64,000 bases of DNA from Ursus arctos (lineage: Eukaryota > Chordata > Mammalia > Carnivora > Ursidae). The position numbers and the translations under genes are program-made. Positions 1-55,519 of the stretch are shown in pieces. The notes beneath the pieces were generated by a model. The model was given only the letters and a program-made list of their open reading frames with translations. It made no database searches and was not told where the DNA came from. The stretch covers positions 32,766,767 to 32,830,766 of the forward strand of contig NW_026623089.1 of NCBI RefSeq assembly GCF_023065955.2, read 5' to 3'. How positions within the stretch are numbered: the first letter of the stretch is position 1; every line of letters starts with the position of its first letter.

Positions 1-731
1 ACAATAATGTAGATTATTGACATAGTTCCGTTAATGGTGTTTATCCTTTTCTATGAACAGTAATCTGGAGTTAAATGAACTATAACATTTGGACATATCA
101 AAAGAGAAAATCTGATTTTGTTTTCCTTAGAAAGAACAAGCATGGATAAAAAAAGGGTTCAAATAGATCACAAATTCCTTGCGGATCTTGCACATACCAA
201 GCCTCATAATAATAGTTAGCACTGATTGCGCACAAACTATGTGCTAAGCACAGTCCCAGTGATTTGCAGGCATTATCTTGATGAATTCTTTTTTTAAAAC
301 TATACCTTTATGCTGGGGAAATTGGGCCATAGAAAGGTTTACCTGCAAGAACTTTTTTAGTAAATAGCCAGCATGTGGTGATACTGGGATTCAAGCCCTG
401 CTGTGTAACCACACAGGCCACACCCTTCAGCCCCGTCCCAGCTGCCTCTCGCGCTTTGCTTTATTCTTAGATGCACTTAACTACCACGAGTGACTTGAGG
501 GATGAAAGGAGAGAATGCCCTGGCCGCAGAGGAAGTTGTTTGGAGAGGCATCCAGGGGAACAGAGCTGTATTCAGTTTGGCTGAATTGCAGCCAAGTGGA
601 AAGAGCAGTGGCATTCACTGGTACCGGAGAAAATGTTGGGGGAGCAGAGAGAGTGGATGTTTCCAGGAAGTTTACCTGACAATCTGGCAAATGCATCTCT
701 TTGGGATAACCATTTGCAAACTCTGTTCCAG
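1..731 (+). other. MYOF: MYOF intron, 3' part
   Basis: This is the end of an intron whose donor lies outside the window. It contains a MIR on the minus strand (206-440). I looked for the preceding exon, which should encode a peptide ending DEKG, and did not find it. Confidence 0.8.
206..440 (-). repeat. MIR
   Basis: The text tgtgctaagcacagtcccag and the later gatactgggattcaagccctg match the reverse complement of the MIR core and its tRNA-like end. Confidence 0.7.
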
Positions 732-44715
<43,984 letters not shown>

Positions 44716-44879
44716 CATAACTGTCATTGTAGCTGTGCGCTGAGCTGGGAAGAGGCGGTTCCTAGTCCTCTGGGTCTCCGTGGATGGAGTACTACAGCAT
44801 ACCACTCGGCCATAAACTTTTCATACATGTGCTGCCAAATCTTAGCCAGTGGGCCAAACTGAGGCTAATAAATTATAAG

Positions 44880-45135
44880 CTAATGCTTATTAAAAATACT
44901 TATTCTGTGCATGGCATTGTTTCAAAAGCTTTATGTGTATTAACTCCTTTAATCCTCAAGATAATCCTATAAAGGTAGGTAACATCAACCCCATTTTACA
45001 GTTGAAGCAATGGAGGCACAAAGGTAGAAGTAACTTGCATAAGGCCATACAACCAATAAATGGTAGAGCTGGAATTTGAACCCAGGCAGTCTGGGTTCTT
45101 TCCTTCTTAACTTCTCTTAACCACCACACTATTCC
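44880..45135 (-). repeat. MIR
   Basis: The parts attaactcctttaatcctca, agataatcctataaaggtag and tttgaacccaggcagtctgg match an inverted MIR nearly end to end. Confidence 0.92.
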
Positions 45136-45744
45136 ACCAGTGGGAAGTCTATCAAGAGGGGCATGGAGCTGAATGGTCAAGTAAGGAATGACAGTAGCAA
45201 CCAGTGTGGCTCCCTGCCAACACCAAGCACAGTCAGCGTGCCTTCTAGAACATCGTCCTGATACTACCTGAGATCATGGTGAGATCAACAAACAGTTCTA
45301 CACACAGAACCAGGAGGAGCAAGAAATGGTACAATAATGCTGATGCTTCTGGACATTTAGATAACACTATACCACCATGCTGTCTTTGCATTATTGCCGA
45401 ATTGTTTCCTATTTTGAATATTTTATGTTCTCCCCCAAATTTTAACATTCTAAGTGTGCTTGATACGTAAAATGGTGGAGAGCCACAGCACTATCTAAAT
45501 CAGAATGCTCGCCATTTCCCCCAGGCACCTTGTACGCTCCTCCCCGCGTCTGGCCATGTGATCACCCACCCGAAGTGCCTCCATCCACCTGCACTGGTGG
45601 CAGCTCTGCCCGCCCTTGAAGTTCTGGTTCAGATGCCACTTTCTCCGGACACCTCTTAGGCCCCAAAGCGGTCCTTCAATATCAGATGCAAACATATTAT
45701 CACAACCTTCCTGAAGAGAGATGTTAAAAGCCTTAAAAAAATGT

Positions 45745-46160
45745 TTGTGCCCTTTGACCCAGTAATTTCACTCCTATTAACTCCAAGGAAATGATCAGAA
45801 AGGCAGCCAGAGGTTCATGTACAAAAATGCATGTGACACTGTGCTTTATAATGGTACAAATCAGAAGCAACCTAAGTGCCCAAGTGGAGGGGAATGGCTG
45901 AATATATGGTAAAATCCCTATATTGGTGCAAGGATTAAAATATATCAATTTTTAACATTTTGTTACTGACATCGGAAAGTGCTAATATGTGAGACGCAAC
46001 CCCAAGAAATCATAATACAAATCTATACAAAATAAGCCCCAAAATACATGGGTGTCTATAAAGAAATGCACCAAAATATTAGCAGTGTAAGGAGCTTATG
46101 CAAGATTTATACTTGTGCACACTGAAATAATTTATAAAAGCAAATCAACATTGGAAGTTC
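45745..46160 (+). mobile_element. Old LINE-1/HAL1-like fragment
   Basis: The parts gtgccctttgacccagtaat, caacctaagtgcccaagtgg and gaatggctgaatatatggta are the 3' ORF2-region text of an old LINE-1 or HAL1. No frame survives. Confidence 0.8.
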
Positions 46161-47247
46161 CTAACAATTTTTCCCCTAAAACTAAGAGATCGAGTTTGAG
46201 AAATATTGCTATACTCTGTTTCACCTTGTAGCGATATAGGTGTGGCTTGTTTTCGCAACTGATTGTAAGCTCCTTTAGGACAGAGGTAATACCTGTGAGA
46301 TCACCTCTGGGTGCCCCAGAGCAGCAGGCCTGGATTTGTATCCCTGGCCCTGCCTCAGACTCGTCTGCATCCTGGGAACAATAATGCCTCTCTCGCGGGA
46401 TTAAGGTGAGAGCTGAATGGGCTCATGTATGGAAAGCACCTTTACAACATCTGAGGCCTGGCTGGTACTCAACACCAGAGTTGTTCCAGTATTGCATCAG
46501 ACTGGTAAAAATCTGATGTTCTAGTTCCAAAAGCAGATAAAAGCAGACTCTTTTCCCTCTAAGACTCACTAAATAGGATAAAAGTGAGCAAGAAGACTGC
46601 CTTCCACCTCCTTAAGACCAAAAAAGAAGAAAGTGGGGGTCTCGAAGTCAGGAGGAAGGAAAACAGGTCTATTCCCACCATTTCAGGCTGCAGTGTCAAA
46701 GCCAGTATGTGTGGCTGGTGGCAGGGACACCTGCATTGTTCCAGTGCTTTCAGACTGCTCCAGTTTGGAGAACCCCTGGGCCCTCCCTGTTATAGGGTTG
46801 ACAGGTGTCATCATGACGCTCATTATGAGCAACCAGCTATTGACGAGCTAGACTCCTAACCCTCTGGAGTCACACTGTACCTACACCCAAACTGCTACTT
46901 TCTTAGAACATCACATCATCTTGCTTATAATTAACAGGTTGACAGCTTTCAGCTAATTTAGGGGACACTCTAAAATGATGTAAGAGAGACAATGTCACTT
47001 AAAATGGAATTTTCCTGGAGGAAAAAAATGGGCTCCACAAAAGAGCACTGCCCCAGCCAAGGTCATTATTTTGAATATTTAACAATCAGTATGGCCCTGA
47101 CGCCAGCCAATCGGAACAGAGGCTTTACCCCATCACAGTGGAGAATGGCTATTACAAACCTGGAACTGCCTCACCAGCACGGATACTAGCCTTCCTTCCA
47201 GGGAAGCCCACCCATACACTCTCCCACAGTGCCGCCCTCAAGGAACA

Positions 47248-48396
47248 CAGGCATACCTCGGAGATAGTGCGGACTCGGTGAATACACAGCATAATTATAA
47301 GAGCTCTAGGATTTTTGGCAGAGTAAATGGGCACTGGTTTCAACTTTAAGTCACCAGCTGCATTAGGGGAACCTGTCCTTGGAAGCTTGGAGCCAGGCAC
47401 TGACTTCACTCTAGCTGTGAAAGTCCCAGATGGCATCCTCTTCCCATATAAGACTGTCTCCTCTATGTGGAAAAATGTGTTGCTGAGTGCAGCCACCTTT
47501 ACCTTAGCCAGAGCTGCTGGATAACTTGCTGCAGCTTCTTCATCAACACTTGCTGCTTCACCGCTATGTTATAGAAACAGCTTCTTTCCTTGAACCTCAC
47601 GACCCAACCTCTGCAGCTTCCTCACCTCGCCCAGCCTTCAGAGAATTGAAGAAAGTTAGGCCCTTGCTCTGGATTAGGCTTTAGCTTAAGGAAATGTGGC
47701 TGGCTGGATCTTCTATCCAGACCCCTAGAACTTTCTCCATATCAGCAATAAGGCTGTTCTGCTTTCTTATCATGTGTTCACTGGAGTAACATTTTGAATT
47801 TCCTTCAAAACCTTTTCCTTTGCATTTGCAACATGGCTAACTGGCTCAAGAGGCCTAGCCTTCGACCTCTTTCGGTTTTCAACATCCTCTTCCGCACTAT
47901 GCTTAGTCATTTCTAGCTGTTGATTTAAAAAATAAATAATAAATAAAATAATAAATAAATAACATGAGAGATGTGCAACTCTTCTTGGAAGCCGCTATAG
48001 GGTTATTAACTGGCCTGACTTCAAGATGGTTGTCTCTCAGGCAATAGGGAGGCCTGAGGAGAGGGAGAGAGATGGGGGAACAGCCAGGCGGTGGAGCAGT
48101 CAGAACACACACACTTATTAAGTTTACTGTCTTACATGGGTGCAATTCATGGCACACCAAAACTGTTATAATAGTAACATCAAAGAGCGCTGATCACAGA
48201 TTACCATAAGAAATAGAATAAAAATGAAAAAGTTTTAAATAACCAAAATGTGATTACACAGAGTGAGCAAATGCAGTTGGAAAAATGGTGCCAATAGACT
48301 TGCTCAACGCAGGGTTACCACAAACCTTTAATTTGTAAAAAACACAATACCCATGAAGTGCAATAAAGCAGAGCATGGTAAGATGAGGCTTGCCTC
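47248..48396 (-). mobile_element. Tigger1 DNA transposon, internally deleted
   Basis: The left end caggcatacctcggagata and the right end gaggcttgcct are the inverted repeats of the pogo-like Tigger1. The interior text is collinear with both ends of the 2.4-kb consensus as I recall it, but more than 1 kb from the middle of the transposase is missing. An AATAAA-type A/T-rich insertion lies at about 47926-47962. The element is an old, immobile remnant. Confidence 0.92.
47290..47990 (-). pseudogene. Tigger1 transposase remnant
   Basis: On the minus strand, 47300-47496 translates to pieces such as GKRMPSGTFTARVKSVPGSK and AAGDLKLKPVPIY, the DDE-domain motifs of a Tigger1/JRK-type transposase. Text at about 47700-47920 corresponds to the N-terminal DNA-binding part. 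Frameshifts, stops and the central deletion make it non-functional. Confidence 0.85.
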
Positions 48397-48902
48397 TAGT
48401 TGCTGAGTAGCTCAACGAATGGCTATAAGGAAAGTCCTTTCCTCCTTCGCCTTCAGCAGACCTAACTGGAAAGCATGCACATGGTTCTTTTGAGTAAGTG
48501 GCTGTGGAGCTCTATTAGGAATGAAATAATTCCCAGAGAGAGTATTAAGCTGGCTTTCTGTGTAGCACCCCTCCCCCTTCCTCCCATCCCCCCAGAAAAA
48601 TGCTTCATCTTGTCAAAAGATAATGGTCCCTCATTTGAGGTTGTTAGCCGCCTGGTGACCTATAAATGATAGCTAAAAGCTGGAACTAATCACAGTCCAG
48701 TCAGATTGTCGCTTCGCCGTGAATTAAATAGCACTTAGTCCTAACCGATTCTAGCAAGTGCCACCATTACCGTTGGAGCCTTCATTAGGAAAATAAATCT
48801 CCATCAGTGTCTTGGGGGTGACAGGGAACTGAAAATCCTGACAGGCTAACACTTGATTTTGTTTTGTTCTTCCTTTCTCATTTTAGGGCTAGGGAAAAAA
48901 TA

Positions 48903-48971
48903 AAAAATATACATATATTATATATTATATGTATATATATATATATATATATTATATGTATATATATATCA
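48903..48971. repeat. TA-rich microsatellite
   Basis: About 65 bases of ATATAT/TATATG units lie directly after a pyrimidine tract with an AG (ttcctttctcattttag) that mimics an acceptor site. Confidence 0.92.
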
Positions 48972-50289
48972 CAATTAGACCTGTGCGTTGCTTTAAGGAG
49001 CTATTTAAAAGGTGAGCCGAGTTCTGAAGCCCATTTTGGAAAGGGAGCGGAGGGTCGCTGAGCAGTCTGGCTTTCCAGCTGCTGGCCAAGTGGCAGCTCT
49101 TTGCCCCTCTGAGTTCACCCCGGCTCAGAGGATTGTTTGTCCAAAGACTGGAGCTGACTTGTTTCACCACTGTTGAGCAGATGTTATTACAAATACAAGT
49201 AGAAGGCAAGGGTGCTTTCCAGAAACTGCTGTTCAGTTCAGAGAAAGTACAACTTGACAGCCATGTGGGGAACCAACACTGACAATGATCTCAAAGTTTA
49301 AAAACCCTCTACAGTTTAAATATTTCATGCTAAATAGATTTCTTTGTGAGGCCAATACATTCAGTACTCTGGACCATATGCACATAGCCTCCCAAAGCAG
49401 ATGGGAATTCCATTCCAAAGAATGCTTTTCAGAGTCTGCTTGATGTGGAATTAGTTCATAATGGAGTCGATGTTGTAAATAGATTAAGCACCCGCCATCT
49501 TTGCAGCCGAGTTTTGTGTTTGTTCAGCGTTGAATGGCAACTCCCTAATCTTTCTCAGGTTAAACATAATGGTGTCCCAAGGAAGATCAAAGGAAGGCAG
49601 CTTTTCCCTTGGATATACATCCCCGAAATGAAATGCCAGAGTTCATGAAGTTCAAGAAAAACACAAGAGAAATGTGTAACACGGACTAACTGCAAGACCT
49701 AATGAGTAAGGGAATGTAATGAAAAACACAGGCCCGCCATATGTATAGTCAAACTCATAACTCCAGGGGTGCAACTTCGTGGGGGATACAGACTCCAGAT
49801 TTTTACTATCTAAATAAACTTAACAAGAAAGAAAAATTATAATTTTTTGAGCTACTCCACAATAAATTGAATGCTTCTCAGGGCAACCTGATTTTGCCAA
49901 AGTTTATCTCAACTTCTTAAAAAGGCCCATTCAGCCCTTGACTAATATTAATGTGCTACTTCCATGTGTTTTCACAAAATCCTAGAGCCAAACCCGTAAT
50001 CCTCTCCCCGTCATATTTCAGCTAAGTCCTGCCTCGGTAATTATCAGGAAGAGGACCAGGAATATCCAGCTGGATCCCGATGCGGCACGGCAGCCTCTCA
50101 GAAGGGGTTTCGCTTGGGTCAACAGGATAAACAGAATGAATGGATGGAATCCTGTCTTCGAGGCGGCAAGAGCGTGGGGCCAGGGGGTTCCAGACGTCTG
50201 GAAGCCTGTGAGCTCAGCTGGGTCAGTCACGGCATAATGCTGTGACTTTGGGTATCCCGTCTTCAACCTCTTTCCCCTCCTTGGTGAAA

Positions 50290-50470
50290 GTAAATGCTGA
50301 ATTAAATGAGCCTGTCTGTCCCAGCTTTGTTTATGGTTCCACTTCTCTGGGGTTTGGTTTCCTCACCTGTAAAACCAGGACGATAATCCTCGTGGAATGA
50401 TTATGAATATGACATTATTTAAAATACGTGGAAGTGTTTAGAACAGTGCTGGGGACAAAGCGAGCACACA
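50290..50470 (+). repeat. MIR
   Basis: The part ggtttcctcacctgtaaaac and the following gtggaatgattatgaatatg match MIR core and 3' region. Confidence 0.75.
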
Positions 50471-50689
50471 ATGTATTTGAGTCAGTTATCTTAATCATCG
50501 TCCTCATCGCCACAGGACAAGAACAGCCAAACAGATATGGGCCCAAGGATTTCATCTATGTTCTCCTTTTGCAAAATGTAGCCTGAGGAAGGATACGAAT
50601 CACTGCTATCCCAAATGATGCTGATTACCCCCAAGTTCTAACTGCATGTTCTTAAGTAGTGAAAGCAGGCAAAAGTACTAAGAGAATAA

Positions 50690-51300
50690 GCCAGTCCACC
50701 TGCCCCTGACCAAATTCAACAGAATTACCATATGATCCAGTGGAATTCCACTGCGGGGTGTACACCCCCAAAGAACTGGAAGCAGAGACTCAAACCTGTT
50801 TGTACAGCCAGGCTTGTGGCAGCAACATGCACACAGCTGAAAGGTAAAAGCAGCCAAATGTCCATCGAAAGACAAGTGGATAAAGCAGATGGGGCACGGG
50901 GATACAATGAAATATTCTGCAGCCTTCAAAAGGAAAGAAACTGTGACCCCTGCGGCAGCTTGGACAATGAACGCATAACGCTTGAGACACAGCAGGAGGG
51001 CATTGTGCCAGGTGAAATAAGCCAGGCACAGAACAGATACTGCAAGATCCCACCTACGTGGGGTACCCAGAGTATCAAACTCCTAGAGACAGGAGGAGAC
51101 TGGTGGCTGCGGGGGGCTGAGGAGAGGGGGGAAATGGAGGGGTTTAATGCGGACAATTTCAGCTTTGCCAGATGAAAAGCCTCTGTGAGAATAGTGATCG
51201 TGCCACAACGGGAATGTACCTCTGGTACCACTGAACCGCACACCTAGGAATGCCAAGTGTATGTTATGTATGTTTCACCACCATAAAAACAACAGGCAGA
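50690..51300 (+). mobile_element. Old LINE-1 (L1M-type) 3' end
   Basis: The parts accatatgatccagtggaat, ctgaaaggtaaaagcagcca, aagacaagtggataaagcag and tgtttcaccaccataaaaac follow the order of an L1M ORF2 end plus 3' UTR. The frame is broken throughout. Confidence 0.88.
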
Positions 51301-51869
51301 GAATGAAAGGTCCGTTCAGACAGACCCTTCCATGAACTCAGGGGACCTACTCTTCTGCTCCCTGTGGATCCAAAGGGCTGGTAATACTTGCTGACTGACC
51401 ATGGGGTGAATCCTGTCTCATAACCAAAGCACAGGTCACAGAAGGGTCTTTGGATAGCTAAATCCAGGGCTCACAGATTGGATTTATTTGGCCCAAACTG
51501 CCTTTTTTTGAATTAGGTGTCCATACTTTAAAAATAAGAAAAATCTATGTTAAAAATGTTTTGAGCTTTTCTTAACAAATTATAAGGTCTGCTAATATTT
51601 CACAGTGAAAAAAAAAAAATCATCTGGAAGCCTCCAGGCTGGGTATGTTCTCTGTCACTCCCATCACAGCCATGCCCCTGCCCTGCTCCATGCCCTGCCC
51701 TTTAGGGCAGCACCTCCCTCCCTCCCTCCCTCGTGGACCCTACTCACCCTCCCCAGCTGCCCCAAGTCAGCCACAACCCCAGATTCCAGGGAAGTACAAT
51801 CAGCAGCTTTCAAACAGACTCCTGTCAGAAAAGAACATGTGAACAGCCAATATGGAAAGAAGCTCACTC
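51301..51869. other. Intergenic, no gene seen
   Basis: A CCTCC-rich run lies at about 51714-51735. I recognise nothing else. Confidence 0.5.
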
Positions 51870-52650
51870 TCATTACTAAGGAGGAAAATACAAAGGTAAA
51901 GCCACAAAGAAGTATCCTTTCCCACCTCTCAGATGGGCAAAAAATTTAAAAGTCTGACTTCAAAGACTCACGAGGGACTGAACAACATATATATTTTTTA
52001 CATAGCTGGTCAGAGTATAAATAGGTTAAAACCACTGTGGAAAACAATGTGGCACGATCTGCTAACAGTGACATTCCCTGCTCTGTGACCCAGCGACTCC
52101 AAGCCTCAGCTTATACCCTAGAGAAACAGCGACACCCGGGCACCCGCAGACAGATACAAGGAGGTTTGAAATAGCAGAACCCTGGAGAGACCCCCATGTC
52201 CATTAACAGCAATTGCGTAACACGGTGAGGTGTAGTTCTATAACAACATATTCTAAAGCCCTGCATGAATGAACTGGGAATGAATCACAGCCACACATGA
52301 CGTGCTTAGTAACAATGCTGGGCAGAAGAACAAGTCTGAGAAGAATCCCTACAGCATTCTTTCTTTTATATACAATTTAAAAACATGTAACACCAAACAT
52401 ACTGTTTAGCGGGGCAAAGACATGGTAAATCTACAAAGACAAGCAAATGGTTGTCAGCCTTGGGAGATGGAGCTCTTTGGGGAGGGGACGAGATGGAACC
52501 AGGGATGGGTTCCCTGAGGGCTCCAAAGATAATGGTAAATGTTTCTTTTTACCCGGTGGTGGATGAAGGGATGCCCGTTCATGGAATCATTATTATTTAT
52601 ATTTCATATGTCCTACACAGATACTTTTTTGGAGCCAATATGTAATTTCT
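51870..52650 (+). mobile_element. Old LINE-1/HAL1-like fragment
   Basis: The parts ctcattactaaggaggaaaa, aaccactgtggaaaacaatg, cccatgtccattaacagcaa and atggttgtcagccttgggag follow the 3' portion of an old LINE-1. It is dead. Confidence 0.82.
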
Positions 52651-52856
52651 CAAAAAATTTAAAAGTTGTTTCTTCTCCCAAAATGATTGGGTCATCGCAC
52701 AGTCCACTGAGGTTAAACATGACAAACGGCTTTTTGAGGCACTCAAACTCATGGCAAAGTTGATCTGGGAGCAAACACATGGTAAGTCTTGTAAAAGCTG
52801 TTTATCGCAGTCATTCAAAACCTCAGGTAGAGAGAGGTCAGAAGAGTGTCAGTCTG

Positions 52857-52984
52857 GGGTGCCTGGCTGGCTCAGGAAGTAGAGCATGTGACTCTCGATC
52901 TCAGGGTTGTGGGTTCGAGCCCCACACTGGATGTACAGATTACTTAAAATTGTTTTTTAAATCTTTTAAAAAAAAAAAAAAAGG
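52857..52984 (+). mobile_element. Short carnivore CAN SINE, old type
   Basis: The element opens gggtgcctggctggctcagg, contains gttgtgggttcgagccccac and ends in an A14 tail. The tRNA-derived B box (ggttcgagcc) is intact. Flanking text (gtgtcagtctgg and atgtcagagtct) is only loosely alike, so the target duplication is uncertain. Confidence 0.9.
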
Positions 52985-53374
52985 AAAGAAAAATGTCAGA
53001 GTCTAGTCAGGAAACGGAGCCCACATCAGAGATTTCATTCAGTGGAGGCACCTCCCCTAGGAAGAGGGGGACAGAAGAGGTGGGGCGCTGTCCTGGGGGA
53101 ACAGGGACCTCAGGGGGGACGCAGGCACTACCAGCCACACTGCCCAAAGCAGAGTGAGAGAGGGTGAAGTGTCCTGTCTCTTTATTCCTCCTGCCTTCAG
53201 TCTCCGAGAAAGGCCTCCCATGAATCAGCCATAACCTAAGAAAGGAGAGTTTGCACAGTTTGGCCCCCCCACATGTGGAGGACACAGGGCAAGGAGGACA
53301 GCGAATGGAGTGGAGCTGAGTGGAGCCCGGCAGGACAGGGAGAGGCACAGAGAAGCTGCAGCAGCCGGCTCCTG

Positions 53375-53560
53375 GGTGTGCATTCTCTTATTTAATCTTC
53401 GCCATGACTCAACTGGGTAGGTTCTCTGTTGTTTCTCCTCTACATAAGAGTACGGTTCGGAGAGGTGAAGTGATTGGCTCAAGGTCATCAAGCAATTTGG
53501 TGGTGGAGTCAGGACTGAGACCTGGACGATCTGAGTCCAGAGCCATTCCACCGGCTGATG
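53375..53560 (-). repeat. MIR
   Basis: The parts cttatttaatcttcgccatg, ttcggagaggtgaagtgatt and tgagtccagagccattccac match an inverted MIR. Confidence 0.85.
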
Positions 53561-53999
53561 CCACTTCTTTGTCTCTGCCTAAATGGCTTAGGTCAGATGA
53601 AATAGTAACAAAATCGACCTGGGGGATCAAAAACTTAAGGATTAAATTCAACTATTTAATGACTGCTTTCTCCCCACAGGGCCACATTTGTACTTTAATT
53701 TCCATTCCAGGACGTTTATCAATCCTACGCCATATTTGTCTCAGGGAATGAGAGGAGGGCTTCCACAGTGAAACCAGTTGACCTTCCTAGTCACACTAAT
53801 TCCACGTGTGCCTCAGTGAGCCTCCGCTCCTGGCTCCCACTGGCTCACGGTGAGCACGGTGAAGACCTTGGATCGGAGCTCACATCAGCTCTGCAGACCG
53901 GAAATCCAAGGGACACTTCTCCCCTTATATCTATAGCCCAGAAGGCCCGAACGTGCCCCCTAGGAATTTCTCTTTTTTCTCATTATTGCTTTTAAGATT

Positions 54000-54430
54000 T
54001 TAAAATTAATTCACATTCATTATAGCAGCATTGGAAAATCCAAAAAAATATGAGAATGAAAATTTAATATATTTATCATGTCACAATTATGAGAGAACTA
54101 CTGTTAATATTTTGTAATACTTCCTTCTGGTCTTTTTTTTTAAGATATAAAATTAGGATCCTGCCCCCAGAACTTCCCTGCTCTTGCCTTCGCAAGTCTC
54201 TAATTTTGTAGTTTGCTTATCTTCCCCCTCTTAAAATTGTATTTCTTAAACATTTTTCCACATCATGGAAAAAAAACTAATTTATAACAGCCATTTAAAG
54301 TTCCATCATATGCATCTACTATAATTGAACTAATCCCCTATCGTTGGACATGTGTTGTTTCCAATTCTTTGCTATTTTAAGTAATGCTGCTTTAAACATC
54401 CATGCACCAAGTTCTTTGCCTACATTCTGG
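54000..54430 (-). mobile_element. Old LINE-1 (L1M-type) fragment
   Basis: The parts gagagaactactgttaatat, catttttccacatcatgg and tgctgctttaaacatccatg are those of an old LINE-1 3' region. A related piece (ccactgttaacattttggtg) lies at about 57100-57240. Confidence 0.65.
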
Positions 54431-55519
54431 GGCCTCTAGGTCTATTAAGCTATTAACATTATAAAGGCAAGCGAGTGTTTGTCCTGTTCACCCAACCTAG
54501 CACATGACACAGAGCAGCCATCACTGAATGAATAAATGAATGGGTGAATGAATGAATGAGCTTCTCATTAGTTCTTTAAGTAAATCCCTAGAAGAAGATA
54601 AAGTTTTCACGATGTTAAAACAAGAGTAGGAGAAAGACAAATACGTCAATTCTAAGAATCAGTGTGGTTGCTCTTATTTAGGTGTAAAAAGTGACTTGGA
54701 ATGTTCAGGAAACTAAGGTGAAGGGAACACTATCATACGGCTGTTTTTAGCTGGTTGGTAAAAACATACCAGATCCTCAGAAAAAGCGAAGTGATTTCTT
54801 AAACCAAAATATGATAAAAATGTCTCTGTAGGATCTTCATCCAGCTCCTCACATTTGCTAAGTCCACAATAAATGTTAGTTGGTGTTGTTATTATTTATA
54901 AAGTACAGAAATAACTTTTGTAACAGCTTTTAATAAAAGCCAGAGCACGACAGGAAAGCACATTCCTTTGAAGGATTGTGTGGTTATGGCTGTCACGTGT
55001 AACTATCGAGAAAAGAGTACAGCTTTTAAATTCTTTCCCAAGTATTCTTCCTGCCCACCAGATGTTTGATCGCCAGCTGGATGGTGATGCTCTCTGGGGA
55101 AGTCCGGCCTCACAAACTGGAGATACACTGTCCCTGTGAGCCCCACCTGCAGATGGAGGCATCCAGGGGTCCCTTACACTAGTTGGAAGCCATGTCTTCT
55201 CAGCACAGGAATGGGTCCAGGCCAATGCCATGGTCCTGTGCTCTGTCAGTCCCTCCCCCAGCCTTACCTGTTTCAGACATTTTCATCAGCACCCACTTTA
55301 TCACTCTAGACTTGACTACACGCCCAACCCCTGTGGCCTGGGAAGGCTGGCATATTCAGAGCCCATGATGGCATAAAAATACTAATAATGGTGATAATAC
55401 TTCTTTCCCAACAGTCTTGACCTCAGAACAAAGATATCAGTGCTGGGGACACAACGAAGCTGGCAGGATATCTTTGCGGTACTTGAGGGGAGATGGCTGC
55501 CACCAGGCATTTAAGAAAG

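Larger units (their letters stand above)
44716..47247. other. Intergenic DNA downstream of MYOF
   Basis: It contains a MIR (44880-45135), an L2-like piece (about 45490-45680), an old LINE-1/HAL1-like fragment (45745-46160) and MIR-like text (about 46300-46480). No exon or gene is recognised on either strand. Confidence 0.65.
48397..50680. other. Intergenic, largely repeat-poor
   Basis: Apart from a TA-rich tract (48903-48971) and a MIR (50290-50470), I recognise no repeat. The part 48980-49700 looks like unique sequence and could contain conserved non-coding DNA. No exon is recognised. Confidence 0.5.
52985..55519. other. Intergenic with MIR and old L1
   Basis: It contains a MIR (53375-53560), an old LINE-1 fragment (54000-54430) and an L2/MIR-like end (about 54480-54560, gaatgaataaatgaatgg). 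The part 54560-55415 is not recognised and no exon is seen. Confidence 0.6.

Noticed and set aside
47152..47496. Minus-strand 114-codon frame as a possible host gene
   Set aside because: Its recognisable part is Tigger1 transposase; the rest is flanking DNA read in the same frame.
48880..48890. Pyrimidine tract and AG (ttcctttctcattttag) as a splice acceptor
   Set aside because: It is followed by a TA microsatellite and no coding sequence; it lies after the MYOF poly(A) signal.
53007..53551. Possible gene on the minus strand (113- and 108-codon frames)
   Set aside because: No homology or splice pattern is seen, and part of it is a MIR.
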